45,285 nt of DNA. Source: Alteromonas halophila. GTDB lineage: Bacteria > Pseudomonadota > Gammaproteobacteria > Enterobacterales > Alteromonadaceae. The position numbers and the translations under genes were made by a program. Position 1 is the first letter of the stretch. Every line of letters begins with the position of its first letter. Positions 7,699 through 16,283 of this stretch are shown in pieces. Location: positions 1-45,285 of the forward strand of contig NZ_BMXP01000015.1 of assembly GCF_014651815.1 (NCBI RefSeq), written 5' to 3'. A model generated the notes under the pieces. That model was given only the letters and a program-made list of their open reading frames with translations. It was not told where the DNA came from and ran no database searches.

Positions 7699-8583
7699 AT
7701 GTTTACAGGCAGTTACGTCGCACTGGTGACGCCCATGCATGATAATGGCGACATCGATTATCCGGCCCTTGAACGACTGGTAAAATTTCATATCGACCAG
7801 GGTACCCATGGCATTGTATCTGTGGGAACCACGGGTGAGTCGGCGACGCTTCCGTTCGAAGAGCACGTAAAGGTCGTGCGGGAAACGGTTGCCATGGCTG
7901 ACGGTGCCATCTCCGTGGTCGCGGGTAGCGGCGCCAATGCGACGGCAGAAGCCATTTTTCTTACTGAACAAATGGCCAGTGTCGGCGTTGATGGCTTTTT
8001 AAGTGTGGTGCCTTACTACAATAAGCCTCAGCAGGCGGGTATGGTGGCACATTTCAATGCTATTGCTGATGCCTCTGAACTTCCTATTTTACTTTACAAT
8101 GTGCCAGGGCGCACGGTGGCTGACATGTTGCCGGAAACCGTTGCCGAACTTTCACAGCACAACAATATTGTTGGCCTGAAAGACGCAACAGGCGATATTT
8201 CACGGCTGAAAGTAACCCAGCCTCTGGTTTCAGACGACTTCATTATGCTTAGTGGCGACGACGGCACGAGTTGCGAATTTATGTGCGAGGGCGGTCACGG
8301 TGTCATTTCCGTTACCGCGAATGTTGTGCCCAAAGCTATCGCACAGATGTGTGAGGCAGGTCTGGCGGGTGACAAAGCACAGTGTAAAGCGATTGATGAG
8401 ACGATCGAAGCCTTGCATACCGGGCTCTTTATCGAGCCCAATCCCGTGATGCCTAAATGGGCATTGTACCGCATGGGCATGATGCAAAGTGCGCATTTAC
8501 GATTACCGATGGTTCAACCGGAACTTGCGAGTCAAAAACAACTCGAACAAATACTTAAAAATTACGCACTGATTTCTGGTTAA
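7699..8583 (+). CDS. dapA: 4-hydroxy-tetrahydrodipicolinate synthase
   Basis: This 294-aa cytoplasmic TIM-barrel lyase condenses pyruvate with aspartate semialdehyde, the first step specific to lysine and diaminopimelate synthesis. Visible signatures are GTTGESATL, YNVPGRT with the catalytic tyrosine, and GLKDATGD with the Schiff-base lysine near residue 161. Length and start (MFTGSYVALVTPM) match the E. coli enzyme. A GGAGAG ribosome-binding site lies a few nt upstream. It is first in a three-gene run with bamC (12-nt gap) and purC. Confidence 0.97.
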   Translation: MFTGSYVALVTPMHDNGDIDYPALERLVKFHIDQGTHGIVSVGTTGESATLPFEEHVKVVRETVAMADGAISVVAGSGANATAEAIFLTEQMASVGVDGFLSVVPYYNKPQQAGMVAHFNAIADASELPILLYNVPGRTVADMLPETVAELSQHNNIVGLKDATGDISRLKVTQPLVSDDFIMLSGDDGTSCEFMCEGGHGVISVTANVVPKAIAQMCEAGLAGDKAQCKAIDETIEALHTGLFIEPNPVMPKWALYRMGMMQSAHLRLPMVQPELASQKQLEQILKNYALISG

Positions 8584-8595
8584 TAAGGAATACGA

Positions 8596-9702
8596 ATGAA
8601 AACATCCCTGGCTTTGGTAAGTAGCCTCGGCATTTTGGCGCTTACAGCTTGTTCTAGCCAACTGGAAAAAGAGACGGCATCAGGTAACTATGATTACCTG
8701 GAGACGCAGCAAAGTGGCAAGCTTAAAATCCCTGAAGGACTGGAAGAGCCCGATTATTCCGACGACTACGCGTTGCCGCCGGTGGGTGAGCAGGCCGATA
8801 CGTCGCTGCTTGGCAGAAACATAACCGTCAAGTCTCCCCCACTGGTGCTGCCGCTGGTGACTGGTTCGCATGTGGAAGAAGGCAGCCGCTCTGCAACCGT
8901 GTTGTTTGACCAGGTCGACGACAGTCAGCCGCTGGATAAAGCCATCTGGAATTCGTTGCTTAGCTATCTGGATAGACAGCAAATTGGTGTCGATAAATTC
9001 GAACCCGAGACGGGCACACTGGTCACAGACTGGATGCTGATTACTTCGGATGAAGACAGTGCCTGGTACGACTGGAGCAGTTCTGAAGAGAAGCAGGTAG
9101 GCAGACGCTTTGAGTTCAACCTGACCATGAAGCCACATGGCCGTTCAGCGTCACTTAGCGTGAACCTGCGCGATTACATGGCTACTCGCGGTGACGATGT
9201 TGACGCTGAAGTGAACGAGCTCGAAGAGCGTCGCGAAGAAGTGGCAATCCTTAACCAGGTAATTACGCATTATGAATATCAGATCCAGCTGGAAGACTCG
9301 CGCAGAATGGCCCGTATCCGCGAAGGTCTGGATACCGAAATGGGCTTTAACGCCGATGGCGAGCCCGCGTATGTAGTCTCTGCGACCTACGATGTTGCCT
9401 GGCCAAGACTGTTACTGGTTATGCGTAAAATGGGTTTTGACGTAAAAGATCTGGATAAATCTACGGGTTTAATATTCGTGAGCTACACCGGCGATAACGA
9501 GAGCTGGTGGAATAACTGGTTTGGCAGTGATGAGGAACTGCTGGAAGAAGATGATTACCGTCTGAAAGTCGCCGAAGCCGGCCCCGAAAAAACGGTTATC
9601 ACCTTTATGAATCAAGAGAGTGAGCCTTTCGAAGCTAATCAGGTGTCTGATCTGTACAAGCCTTTCGCTGAGGTTATGGCGGAAGACAACCTGGATATTT
9701 AA
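8596..9702 (+). CDS. bamC: Outer membrane assembly lipoprotein BamC
   Basis: This 368-aa lipoprotein is a BAM complex component that assists folding of beta-barrel proteins into the outer membrane. A signal peptide ends in the lipobox LTAC, with Cys19 as the lipidated residue, and an unstructured stretch follows (residues about 25-90). Two helix-grip domains typical of BamC/NlpB come next (about 95-215 and 250-360). The dapA-bamC-purC order is the same as in E. coli. An AAGGAA ribosome-binding site lies before the ATG. The protein is strongly acidic, as expected for the family in marine Alteromonadales. Confidence 0.92.
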   Translation: MKTSLALVSSLGILALTACSSQLEKETASGNYDYLETQQSGKLKIPEGLEEPDYSDDYALPPVGEQADTSLLGRNITVKSPPLVLPLVTGSHVEEGSRSATVLFDQVDDSQPLDKAIWNSLLSYLDRQQIGVDKFEPETGTLVTDWMLITSDEDSAWYDWSSSEEKQVGRRFEFNLTMKPHGRSASLSVNLRDYMATRGDDVDAEVNELEERREEVAILNQVITHYEYQIQLEDSRRMARIREGLDTEMGFNADGEPAYVVSATYDVAWPRLLLVMRKMGFDVKDLDKSTGLIFVSYTGDNESWWNNWFGSDEELLEEDDYRLKVAEAGPEKTVITFMNQESEPFEANQVSDLYKPFAEVMAEDNLDI

Positions 9703-9713
9703 CTGGAATGACA

Positions 9714-10427
9714 ATGGAAAAACGAGATGAGCTTTACCGGGGTAAAGCGAAAACCGTCTATACAACCGACGATGACAACAAGCTGATCCTGCATTTTCGT
9801 AATGATACATCAGCATTTGACGGCGAGAAGATTGAACAGCTTGATCGTAAAGGGGAAGTGAATAACAAGTTCAATCACTTTGTCATGTCAAAGCTGGAAG
9901 AAGCGGGGATTGCAACACAGGTCGAAGAACTGGTCTCTGATACAGAGTCGCTGGTTAAAAAACTGGATATGATACCGGTAGAATGTGTTGTGCGTAACGT
10001 TGCTGCTGGCTCGCTGGTTCGCCGTCTTGGCGTTGAAGAGGGCTTGACCCTCAATCCGCCTGTCTTCGAGTTTTTCCTGAAAAACGATGCTCTGCACGAT
10101 CCCATGATCAACGACTATCACGTTGTGTCATTTGGTTGGGCGACGGCAGAGCAGATCGAGAAAATGAAGGCACTTACCTTTGAAGTGAATGCCGTGCTGA
10201 GAGAGCTGTTTGATGATGCAGGCATGATTCTGGTCGACTACAAGCTGGAGTTTGGTCTGGACGGGCAGGGCAACATCGTGCTTGGCGATGAATTTACGCC
10301 CGATGGCTGCCGACTGTGGGATAAAGAAACCCGTAAGAAGATGGATAAAGACCGCTTCCGCCAGGGGCTGGGATCGGTGGTTGAAACCTATATCGAAGTC
10401 GCAGAACGACTGGGGTTAAAGCTTTAA
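9714..10427 (+). CDS. purC: Phosphoribosylaminoimidazole-succinocarboxamide synthase
   Basis: This 237-aa SAICAR synthetase ligates aspartate to CAIR with ATP in de novo purine synthesis. Signatures are [11 protein letters not shown] at the start, [12 protein letters not shown], and LVDYKLEFG with [13 protein letters not shown]. An ATG two codons upstream at 9708 is possible, but the GGA ribosome-binding motif is only 2 nt before it and correctly spaced for 9714, which also matches the E. coli start (MQKQAELYRG). Last gene of the dapA-bamC-purC run, followed by a strong terminator. Confidence 0.96.
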   Translation: MEKRDELYRGKAKTVYTTDDDNKLILHFRNDTSAFDGEKIEQLDRKGEVNNKFNHFVMSKLEEAGIATQVEELVSDTESLVKKLDMIPVECVVRNVAAGSLVRRLGVEEGLTLNPPVFEFFLKNDALHDPMINDYHVVSFGWATAEQIEKMKALTFEVNAVLRELFDDAGMILVDYKLEFGLDGQGNIVLGDEFTPDGCRLWDKETRKKMDKDRFRQGLGSVVETYIEVAERLGLKL

Positions 10428-10450
10428 AAAGGCGCTTTCATTTTAATCAG

Positions 10451-10479
10451 AAAAAGCACAGCAGACGCTGTGCTTTTTT
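10451..10479 (+). terminator. Rho-independent terminator after purC
   Basis: AAAAAGCACAGC pairs with GCTGTGCTTTTT around an AGAC loop and runs into six T residues. It is 24 nt past the purC stop and ends the dapA-bamC-purC transcript. The A-rich left arm could also work in the minus direction for the facing PDZ gene. Confidence 0.92.
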
Positions 10480-10615
10480 GTACCGAAAGACAGCGGCCGA
10501 TCGGTAATAAACTATCACCAACGCCTGCCTGACATCAGGTCGCTAACAGTCGCAGATAAAAAGACAAAACGCTGTATTACCGACTTTTTTAGACATTCAA
10601 TTACAACCAGCCATT

Positions 10616-12436
10616 TTAAATAGTGCACGTTTTGCAGGGCATGACAAATCTGGCCTGATTAAGAGTGAGATACACTTTTTGAGCCGTATTTAATGCATTA
10701 AAGTTTAATAATGCTTCCTCAAAGTAGCCATTCCAGTACAGGCGGGTTATATGCGGGTTATAGTAGCGGATTTTGTTTTTTTGAAACGATGGGTATTTTT
10801 TAAACTTCTCACTAAATTCGCGAGAAGGTGAAAGTGCGCCAAGGGCGCTGTATATATCACCATACCAGTATGTTTTTCCAAACTCTTGTTCCGCGGCATT
10901 GACCCATGTCATTGCGTCGTCGAAGCGTCTGGCTTCTATAAACGTTTGAATAATACCTTTATAATCATCTTTATACTGCGTGTAGGCTTTTAGTTCTGAA
11001 TACTGTGGATTAGAGTACAGGTGAGCGGCTAAAACTTCATAAAAATCTACAGCAATGCGCCTGTTGAGTTTCTTCTTTTGTGCAGCTGGTAATTTTTTTA
11101 ACAGTGCGTAAGCCTCATCAATCAGTTTGGGCAGGTCTTTATAATACTGAACAGCTAACACTTTAGACGATCTGGAATTTGCAGTCTCTACAGCTAGCTT
11201 CATCAGCATCTCCAGGGGCTGGTCCTTAAAATGTTTATCAATGTATTCGCGAGCCAGATGTATTCTGCCTAATGCGCCGTTGACCTCTATAAGGCTGCGG
11301 GCAGTAATGGGCTGAAAAAGCGGTTTGTCGTTATTCTTTTCGTGAAGCTTTTCCAGGCGTTTAGCCATGTTGCGAGCAGCATCGTTCATATGTAACTTAT
11401 GAAAAAGTTTTGCGAAAAGGACATAGTCCTTATTCGTCCAGGGACGTTTTACACTGAATATCATCGACAAAGCGTCCTTCAGTTGCCCGTGTTTCTGTTC
11501 TTTCATGAGTTCGGTAATATATCGTGCAAGGAGACTGTTGCGCACAGTGGAAGAATAGTTGTCTGCCTGAAGATACTTCAACAGTTGCTCTTGTTTACCC
11601 AGCTTCGCTAACATGGGCGCGATATACATGAATTTGTTTTTAAGCTCGTCAGGTTTCTTTTCGATCAGGCTGATAGTGTCGTTGTAAAAAACATCGGCGT
11701 ACCCAGCCTGACCAAATTTCGCAAACATGGATGCCTTTTGGGCGAGGGCACTGATTCTTTTGTCTGTGTGCTTGTAGATATAGTCAAAATGACGCTTTTC
11801 TGGGGCAAGACCTAAAAGTTTTCTACTTTCTAAAACCGACCAACTGTTATAAATAACGAGCGTGGGGTCGTTAAAAAAGAGCCGTTCCATGTCTTTAAAG
11901 ACAGCCATTGCTTTTTGCTTTTCATTCAGCAACATAAGACTTTTAATTTTAGAAAAATAGTGTCGCAGCTGTGAAGAGTGCGAACTGCCATCCGGTCGCA
12001 TCGTCTCTGTTATGCTCTGTATGCAAGCAGCTTCAGGCGCGAAGTAGCAATTTGAGTAAACATCTGTTCCCGGTTTTTTGGGGAATACACGAGACGCTTT
12101 GCTCTTATCTACGACGATTTGATTCAGGGCACCATTACGTTCAATTAATACAATAAAAGGCTTGTCCTTAGAAAGGTGATGTTTAAAAAACTTTTCAGCC
12201 TGATCCGTAAACCACATCGACACGCTGCCAATCTGCTTTATATGGTCTCCCTGCATCAGTCCGGCCGCAGCGCCCAGGCCGTACGGGTCAATTTCTAAAA
12301 TGTAAGGATAGTCATAGCCTTGCTCTAAACCGATGCCCAGTTTTGCTTCATCGGATGCCGCCGAAGCCGGCGCGGTACACATAAGTGCAGTGAAAAGGAA
12401 TACTGAAAACAAAATATACGTTGCGGTGCGTGTCAT
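10616..12436 (-). CDS. Secreted PDZ-domain protein with helical repeats, function unknown
   Basis: This 606-aa protein is not one I can assign to a named family. Residues 1-26 form a signal peptide (hydrophobic core, then APASA before ASDEAK). Residues about 30-115 look like a PDZ domain: LGIGLEQGYDYPYILEIDPYGLGAAAG, then GDHIKQIGSVSM and a terminal strand near IVLIERNG. The remainder is alpha-helical with degenerate TPR-like spacing (about 140-590), and the extreme C-terminus is a CxxC, PCKTCTI. It is probably periplasmic, perhaps a scaffold or a protease-associated adaptor, though no protease catalytic residues are seen. Codons are more AT-rich than those of the neighbours, suggesting lineage-specific or acquired DNA. 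It stands alone, facing purC. Confidence 0.7.
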   Translation of the reverse strand: MTRTATYILFSVFLFTALMCTAPASAASDEAKLGIGLEQGYDYPYILEIDPYGLGAAAGLMQGDHIKQIGSVSMWFTDQAEKFFKHHLSKDKPFIVLIERNGALNQIVVDKSKASRVFPKKPGTDVYSNCYFAPEAACIQSITETMRPDGSSHSSQLRHYFSKIKSLMLLNEKQKAMAVFKDMERLFFNDPTLVIYNSWSVLESRKLLGLAPEKRHFDYIYKHTDKRISALAQKASMFAKFGQAGYADVFYNDTISLIEKKPDELKNKFMYIAPMLAKLGKQEQLLKYLQADNYSSTVRNSLLARYITELMKEQKHGQLKDALSMIFSVKRPWTNKDYVLFAKLFHKLHMNDAARNMAKRLEKLHEKNNDKPLFQPITARSLIEVNGALGRIHLAREYIDKHFKDQPLEMLMKLAVETANSRSSKVLAVQYYKDLPKLIDEAYALLKKLPAAQKKKLNRRIAVDFYEVLAAHLYSNPQYSELKAYTQYKDDYKGIIQTFIEARRFDDAMTWVNAAEQEFGKTYWYGDIYSALGALSPSREFSEKFKKYPSFQKNKIRYYNPHITRLYWNGYFEEALLNFNALNTAQKVYLTLNQARFVMPCKTCTI

Positions 12437-12971
12437 CGGAATAATAGCCGTAGCAATAATAGTGGAGCTAAATCATGGCACATTCGGCAAGGTTGTTCAA
12501 AAATTAAGCTGAGTTGTCGTAAATATTAAGTTTACCTTTTCCGGGGAAGCATCTGTGTCCAGACGAATACCGCGATTAATGGCGAAATCGATACCGAATT
12601 TATTTTGGTTGCCACCGAAGCCTGTAATCCGGAAAATCTGATAACAGAATTTCAGTTTACTGTGAGTCCGGTTGATGATGACGACGCTAATCACCTGATG
12701 GAACGCGGTAAACGCTTTCACCGATAGGATGGTATGTCAGATTTTGCGTTAAGCGGATTTACCCCCCGATGTATTCGTGGATGCCCAGGAGTCATCAGGC
12801 ATTTCTCCACAAAGCGGCAGTTGATGCTCAAAAATAACGAAATCCTGGCTTTTCCGTTTCAGGCGGATGATGGTCAGTGCATGAAGGTTACGTTTTGTCG
12901 GCCCGCCCGGTGTAGCAACGCGCAAATCCGGCAGGAACGATCGCATAGATCAGGCAAGTAGGCGCCATAGT
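12437..12971. other. 535-bp gap with possible decayed gene remnants
   Basis: No intact gene is supported here. On the plus strand a frame is open from 12530 to a stop at 12725-12727 without an ATG at its start. Its translation contains NGEIDTEFILVATEACNPEN and an acidic DDDDANHLMERGKRFHR end, which looks like the C-terminal remnant of a real protein. Short frames on both strands at 12734-12961 have arbitrary composition. The stretch may be a degraded gene left by a past rearrangement between the PDZ gene and yqaA. No RNA gene or strong promoter is evident. Confidence 0.35.
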
Positions 12972-13400
12972 ATGCTTATGAGTCTTGGACTAAGTGGTAT
13001 GTTTGTCAGTGCTTTCCTTGCCGCAACGTTATTGCCGCTGGGCTCTGAGGCCATGCTTATTGCGTTGCAGCAGCATGGTTACTGGTGGCCGGCCCTGCTG
13101 ATTGTGGCGACTGCCGGCAATGTCGCCGGCTCGTGTGTCAATTACATTATAGGCTACAAAGCTGGCCGTCCCGGGCTAAAACGGGTGCTGAAAGTCAGTG
13201 ACCATCAGTTTGCCCGTGCTGAAACCCGCTTCGCTAAATATGGGGTTGGCTCACTTTGCCTGGCCTGGGTGCCGGTGATTGGCGATCCTCTTACTATGCT
13301 GGCCGGGGTTATTCGGGTCCGGCTGGTCTTGTTTCTGACGTTGGTGACCCTGGGAAAAGCTGCACGCTACGGCGTTATTTTGCTGCTATTACCTGACTGA
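12972..13400 (+). CDS. yqaA: YqaA-type inner membrane protein (DedA/SNARE-associated superfamily)
   Basis: This 142-aa membrane protein has about four hydrophobic segments. The start SAFLAATLLPLGSEAMLIAL and the GDPLTMLAGVIRV segment (in place of the E. coli GDLLCLLAGWMRI) match the YqaA branch of the DedA superfamily. The molecular role is unknown; related proteins handle lipid scrambling or membrane homeostasis. The GN-G-N-I-G pattern (AGNVAGSCVNYIIGY) is conserved. It stands alone. The ATG at 12972 has a weak ribosome-binding site, and the ATG two codons later is an alternative. Confidence 0.82.
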   Translation: MLMSLGLSGMFVSAFLAATLLPLGSEAMLIALQQHGYWWPALLIVATAGNVAGSCVNYIIGYKAGRPGLKRVLKVSDHQFARAETRFAKYGVGSLCLAWVPVIGDPLTMLAGVIRVRLVLFLTLVTLGKAARYGVILLLLPD

Positions 13401-13463
13401 CTGTGCATACTCTTTTTGCGTTTTAGCCTGAGCCCCTGTCATACAGTGCAAGGGACAGGTGCC

Positions 13464-13489
13464 CGCCTGTTACACAGGATAAACAGGCG
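13464..13489. repeat. 8-bp hairpin downstream of yqaA
   Basis: CGCCTGTT at 13464-13471 pairs with AACAGGCG at 13482-13489 across 10 nt. It lies between the yqaA stop and the facing phosphatase gene. The following sequence is AT-rich but has no T-run, so termination activity is uncertain. Confidence 0.35.
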
Positions 13490-13574
13490 CACTAAATAAA
13501 GCTGACGCTGTGCTTTTGGTTTATAAAAAAGAGGGCCATTCGGGTAAGTAACGCAACGGGAGAGATAACTACCG

Positions 13575-14699
13575 TTAATCCGTACCAGTGGATGCCTGCG
13601 CTGCAGCAACGTCATGCTTGATGGCCTGAACTGCGTTTTTTGTCACCAGGTTCAGGGCCAACGCATGTTCGGATGCGTCTTCAGCATCTTCGATAAATTG
13701 AAAGGGCACGTTATAGTCGGCAAACTTCTCTGCCGCCTGGTTAATCTTCTGTGATCGGGCGGCGGGCTTCAGGTCTCGAATATACACCGCTAATACTCTG
13801 TCCGGGTGCGCTTTGGCCACCTCTAAATAGGCATACACATCTTGTTGTCCTGAGTCGCCAATCAACACAACATTTAGGTGCGGGTATGTGTTTAATATTG
13901 CTTCGATGCGGTCTGTTTTATAGCTTTCATGGCCGCTTTTGAACCAGCGATCTTCGCGTAAACCAAAATCTTTCAGTAACACTGGGCCTTTGGGCAGGTC
14001 ATGAATCGCAATAAACTCAGCGATAAGATCGTAAATATTCCACGGGCTGCTGGAGACATAAAAAAAGGGGTTGCCGGCGTGGCCTGACGCACCTTGTTGC
14101 AGCGCATTGTAAAGCTCAGACGTCCCCGGGAATAATTCGCGGCTGTGAGCGTTATTAAGCAGTACTGTTTTTGTATGACGAAGGAAGTTGGTGGCGCCGG
14201 TACGCATAATGGTATCATCGACGTCGCTGACGACAGCGTATTGTGCGCTATCTGAAGGGACTGAGACTTCTACAATGCTCTGCGCCTGTGCTTTGGGTAA
14301 TTCAGGATCAGCGGCGCGTAATGTTAACCTCGTCCATGGGCGTTGAATATCTGCGATAGCGGGTGCTTTCCATTGATAGTGAAAATAGCCATCGGCATCG
14401 GTGGTAACAGTACGCTCCTCGTTACCGAGTGTTATAACAATATCGGTAAACGGGATCTCATCACTTTGGTAGCGCCGCAGCATATGTATCAGGTTTTTCC
14501 AGCGGCTATCATCAATCCTGCCCTGGACACCTTTGGCTTCCAGAAGCCTGCCTGCCACCCATAACGCGTCTTGTGTACCGTATGTCATGTAAGGTTGTAC
14601 AATGACAGGCGAATATCCATACCAGCGTTTAAAACGGTGTCTTAGCTTGTCCAGACGCCGTTCCAGGCGATACACCCAGCGGCGGACGGTGTTTTGCAT
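13575..14699 (-). CDS. App1-type (DUF2183) phosphatidate phosphatase domain protein
   Basis: This 374-aa protein has the App1/DUF2183 catalytic domain of the HAD superfamily in its C-terminal half. The nucleophile motif is VSDVDDTIMRTG near residues 160-172, followed by FFYVSSSPWN, the KDFGLR block and LIGDSGQQDVYAY with the distal acidic residue. Yeast App1 hydrolyses phosphatidic acid; bacterial members are poorly characterised. The N-terminal part (about 1-150) is basic, then forms a beta-rich domain. No signal peptide or membrane segment is visible, so it is probably cytoplasmic. It stands in tandem with the small DUF2945 gene upstream, 38 bp away, and could share its transcript. Confidence 0.82.
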   Translation of the reverse strand: MQNTVRRWVYRLERRLDKLRHRFKRWYGYSPVIVQPYMTYGTQDALWVAGRLLEAKGVQGRIDDSRWKNLIHMLRRYQSDEIPFTDIVITLGNEERTVTTDADGYFHYQWKAPAIADIQRPWTRLTLRAADPELPKAQAQSIVEVSVPSDSAQYAVVSDVDDTIMRTGATNFLRHTKTVLLNNAHSRELFPGTSELYNALQQGASGHAGNPFFYVSSSPWNIYDLIAEFIAIHDLPKGPVLLKDFGLREDRWFKSGHESYKTDRIEAILNTYPHLNVVLIGDSGQQDVYAYLEVAKAHPDRVLAVYIRDLKPAARSQKINQAAEKFADYNVPFQFIEDAEDASEHALALNLVTKNAVQAIKHDVAAAQASTGTD

Positions 14700-14737
14700 A
14701 GCTATCCTTAGTGGAAAATGCTTTTAGTCTTTTTTAG

Positions 14738-14962
14738 TTATTCATTTACCTTTTTTAGTTCAGAATGCAGCTTCAGAACTTCATCGCCGTCTTTCTGTTC
14801 AATGGTATAGGCGGGATTATCGTCGCTGCCTTTCCGGGTTACCTCTTCGCCTTTAAATGTGCGGGTAACCTCACGACGAAATACGTCCCGGACATAGCCG
14901 CTGCCACAGCCGTTTCCCCACTCCCACTTTACCTGTGTATTAGTTTGAAATGCGTTGCTCAC
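14738..14962 (-). CDS. DUF2945 / hypervirulence-associated Tudor-domain small protein
   Basis: This 74-aa protein belongs to the DUF2945 (HVA1, Tudor-like) family. Seen features are VKWEWGNGCGSGYVRDVF, the strand RTFKGEEVTRKGSDDNPAY, and the closing DGDEVLKLHSEL, all typical of the small barrel. Family members are widespread but not biochemically defined, and the name comes from a fungal pathogen gene. The position upstream of the App1-like phosphatase, on the same strand, suggests co-transcription. Length is normal. Confidence 0.8.
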   Translation of the reverse strand: MSNAFQTNTQVKWEWGNGCGSGYVRDVFRREVTRTFKGEEVTRKGSDDNPAYTIEQKDGDEVLKLHSELKKVNE

Positions 14963-15140
14963 CGTTGATCCCTGTAAATGAATTCATCGTTGTTACGTGC
15001 AAAGTTAAAGACAGGCTCACCACATCGGTATACCAGGTGTCGGACATACAGGGCGGAATGTTTTTCATTGAACAGTGATAATGCGCAAGCGACAAGGTTA
15101 TCGTTTACAATGCACCATTCGTACAACCACCTGGAATATT

Positions 15141-16001
15141 ATGACAAATCATCGTCCTAATGGACTGACGCTATTTCTGCTCGCGAGTCTGGCCATGATG
15201 GCATTCGCGGGTAATTCATTGCTCTGTAGAATGGCCTTAACGCAAACCACTGTGTCGCCGGGTGTGTTTACCGAAGTGAGATTGGTAAGCGGCGCGGTAA
15301 CGCTTTTGCTACTGGCTTTATTGCGTCGCCAGCCTGCTCTTAAGTCCGGTAGCTGGACAGGGGCGCTGGCTTTATTTATTTATGCGGCCGGGTTTTCTTA
15401 CGCTTATGTTGGCCTGAGTACGGGAACAGGCGCACTGCTGCTGTTTGGGGCTGTTCAGCTAACCATGATGACGGCGGGGATCATGAACAAAGAGTCATTC
15501 GCGCCACCACAGCTGCTGGGCATCGTTTTAGCCATTCTGGGCTTGGTTATTTTACTTTTGCCTGGCGTGAGTGCGCCAGAACCCGGGCCAGCTTTGCTGA
15601 TGATTGTTGCTGGGATCGCCTGGGGAGTATATTCATTACTTGGCCAGCGAGCATTTTCCGGGCTGGCTGTGACGACCGGCAACTTTCTGCGTACCTTACC
15701 CATGGTTATACTTTTGGGGCTTGTGCTTGTCGCTGTTGATGAACCCGGCTGGGATAGGGAAGGGGTGTTGCTGGCCATCGCTTCCGGCACGCTGGCGTCG
15801 GCGCTTGGCTATGCGATTTGGTATCTGGTACTACCCAGCCTCACGGCCAGCATTGCGGCAACATTGCAGTTAAGTGTGCCGGTTATAGCGGCGATAGCGG
15901 GCTGGGCGTTTTTGTCAGAGCCGATTTCGGTAAGAATGTTAGTTGCATCCATCACCGTGCTGGGAGGCATTGCTCTGGTGATCCACTTTCGCCGACGTTA
16001 A
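15141..16001 (+). CDS. EamA/DMT-family metabolite exporter
   Basis: This 286-aa integral membrane protein is predicted to have ten transmembrane helices in two EamA repeats (about 10-140 and 150-285). Drug/metabolite transporter members export amino acids, nucleosides or drugs; the substrate cannot be read from sequence. Seen features are MAFAGNSLLCRMAL in helix 1, the GTGALLLFGAVQLTMM segment and the second repeat GIAWGVYSLLGQRA. The frame stays open upstream to 15075, but those residues are hydrophilic. The start at 15141, with GGAA 7 nt before it, puts the first helix at the N-terminus. The stop codon overlaps that of yfaE, read from the other strand. Confidence 0.85.
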   Translation: MTNHRPNGLTLFLLASLAMMAFAGNSLLCRMALTQTTVSPGVFTEVRLVSGAVTLLLLALLRRQPALKSGSWTGALALFIYAAGFSYAYVGLSTGTGALLLFGAVQLTMMTAGIMNKESFAPPQLLGIVLAILGLVILLLPGVSAPEPGPALLMIVAGIAWGVYSLLGQRAFSGLAVTTGNFLRTLPMVILLGLVLVAVDEPGWDREGVLLAIASGTLASALGYAIWYLVLPSLTASIAATLQLSVPVIAAIAGWAFLSEPISVRMLVASITVLGGIALVIHFRRR

Positions 16002-16270
16002 AGCGGTACTTTAACCTTTAACGGACTTAGGGGGATACAGCAACAGGGCAGAATTTCATCGTCATCAATAAAGGCGAGGGGATCTGTGGTGTAATCGACG
16101 TCGCCTGACAGTAAGGTGGTCCTGCAGGCCCCACAAAACCCTTCCCGGCAGTGAAACTGCGCCCGTACGCCGGCTTTTTCCAGTGAGGTTAGCAGCGTAT
16201 CCTCGGTAGACGCATCAAGCGTCCCCACATCGACAACGTCGATGCGGTAGGACGTGGGCGGAGGGGCCAT
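15998..16270 (-). CDS. yfaE: [2Fe-2S] ferredoxin YfaE, ribonucleotide reductase cofactor maintenance
   Basis: This 90-aa plant-type ferredoxin supplies electrons to regenerate the diferric-tyrosyl radical cofactor of NrdB. The four cluster ligands are visible in CREGFCGAC and in the final CCC of ILPCCCIP. It follows nrdB with a 13-nt gap, as in E. coli, so it belongs to the nrdAB operon. The distinctive gene order makes the assignment secure. The 3' end abuts the convergent transporter gene, with overlapping stop codons. Confidence 0.92.
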   Translation of the reverse strand: MAPPPTSYRIDVVDVGTLDASTEDTLLTSLEKAGVRAQFHCREGFCGACRTTLLSGDVDYTTDPLAFIDDDEILPCCCIPLSPLKVKVPL

Positions 16271-16283
16271 GTATCAGACAGAC

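Noticed and set aside
7528..7971. Upstream extension of the gcvR frame
   Set aside because: It runs antisense through the start of dapA, has no homology to GcvR and would double the protein length; the family start is at 7527.
12734..12961. Overlapping small frames on both strands
   Set aside because: Neither has a family match, good ribosome-binding site or coding composition.
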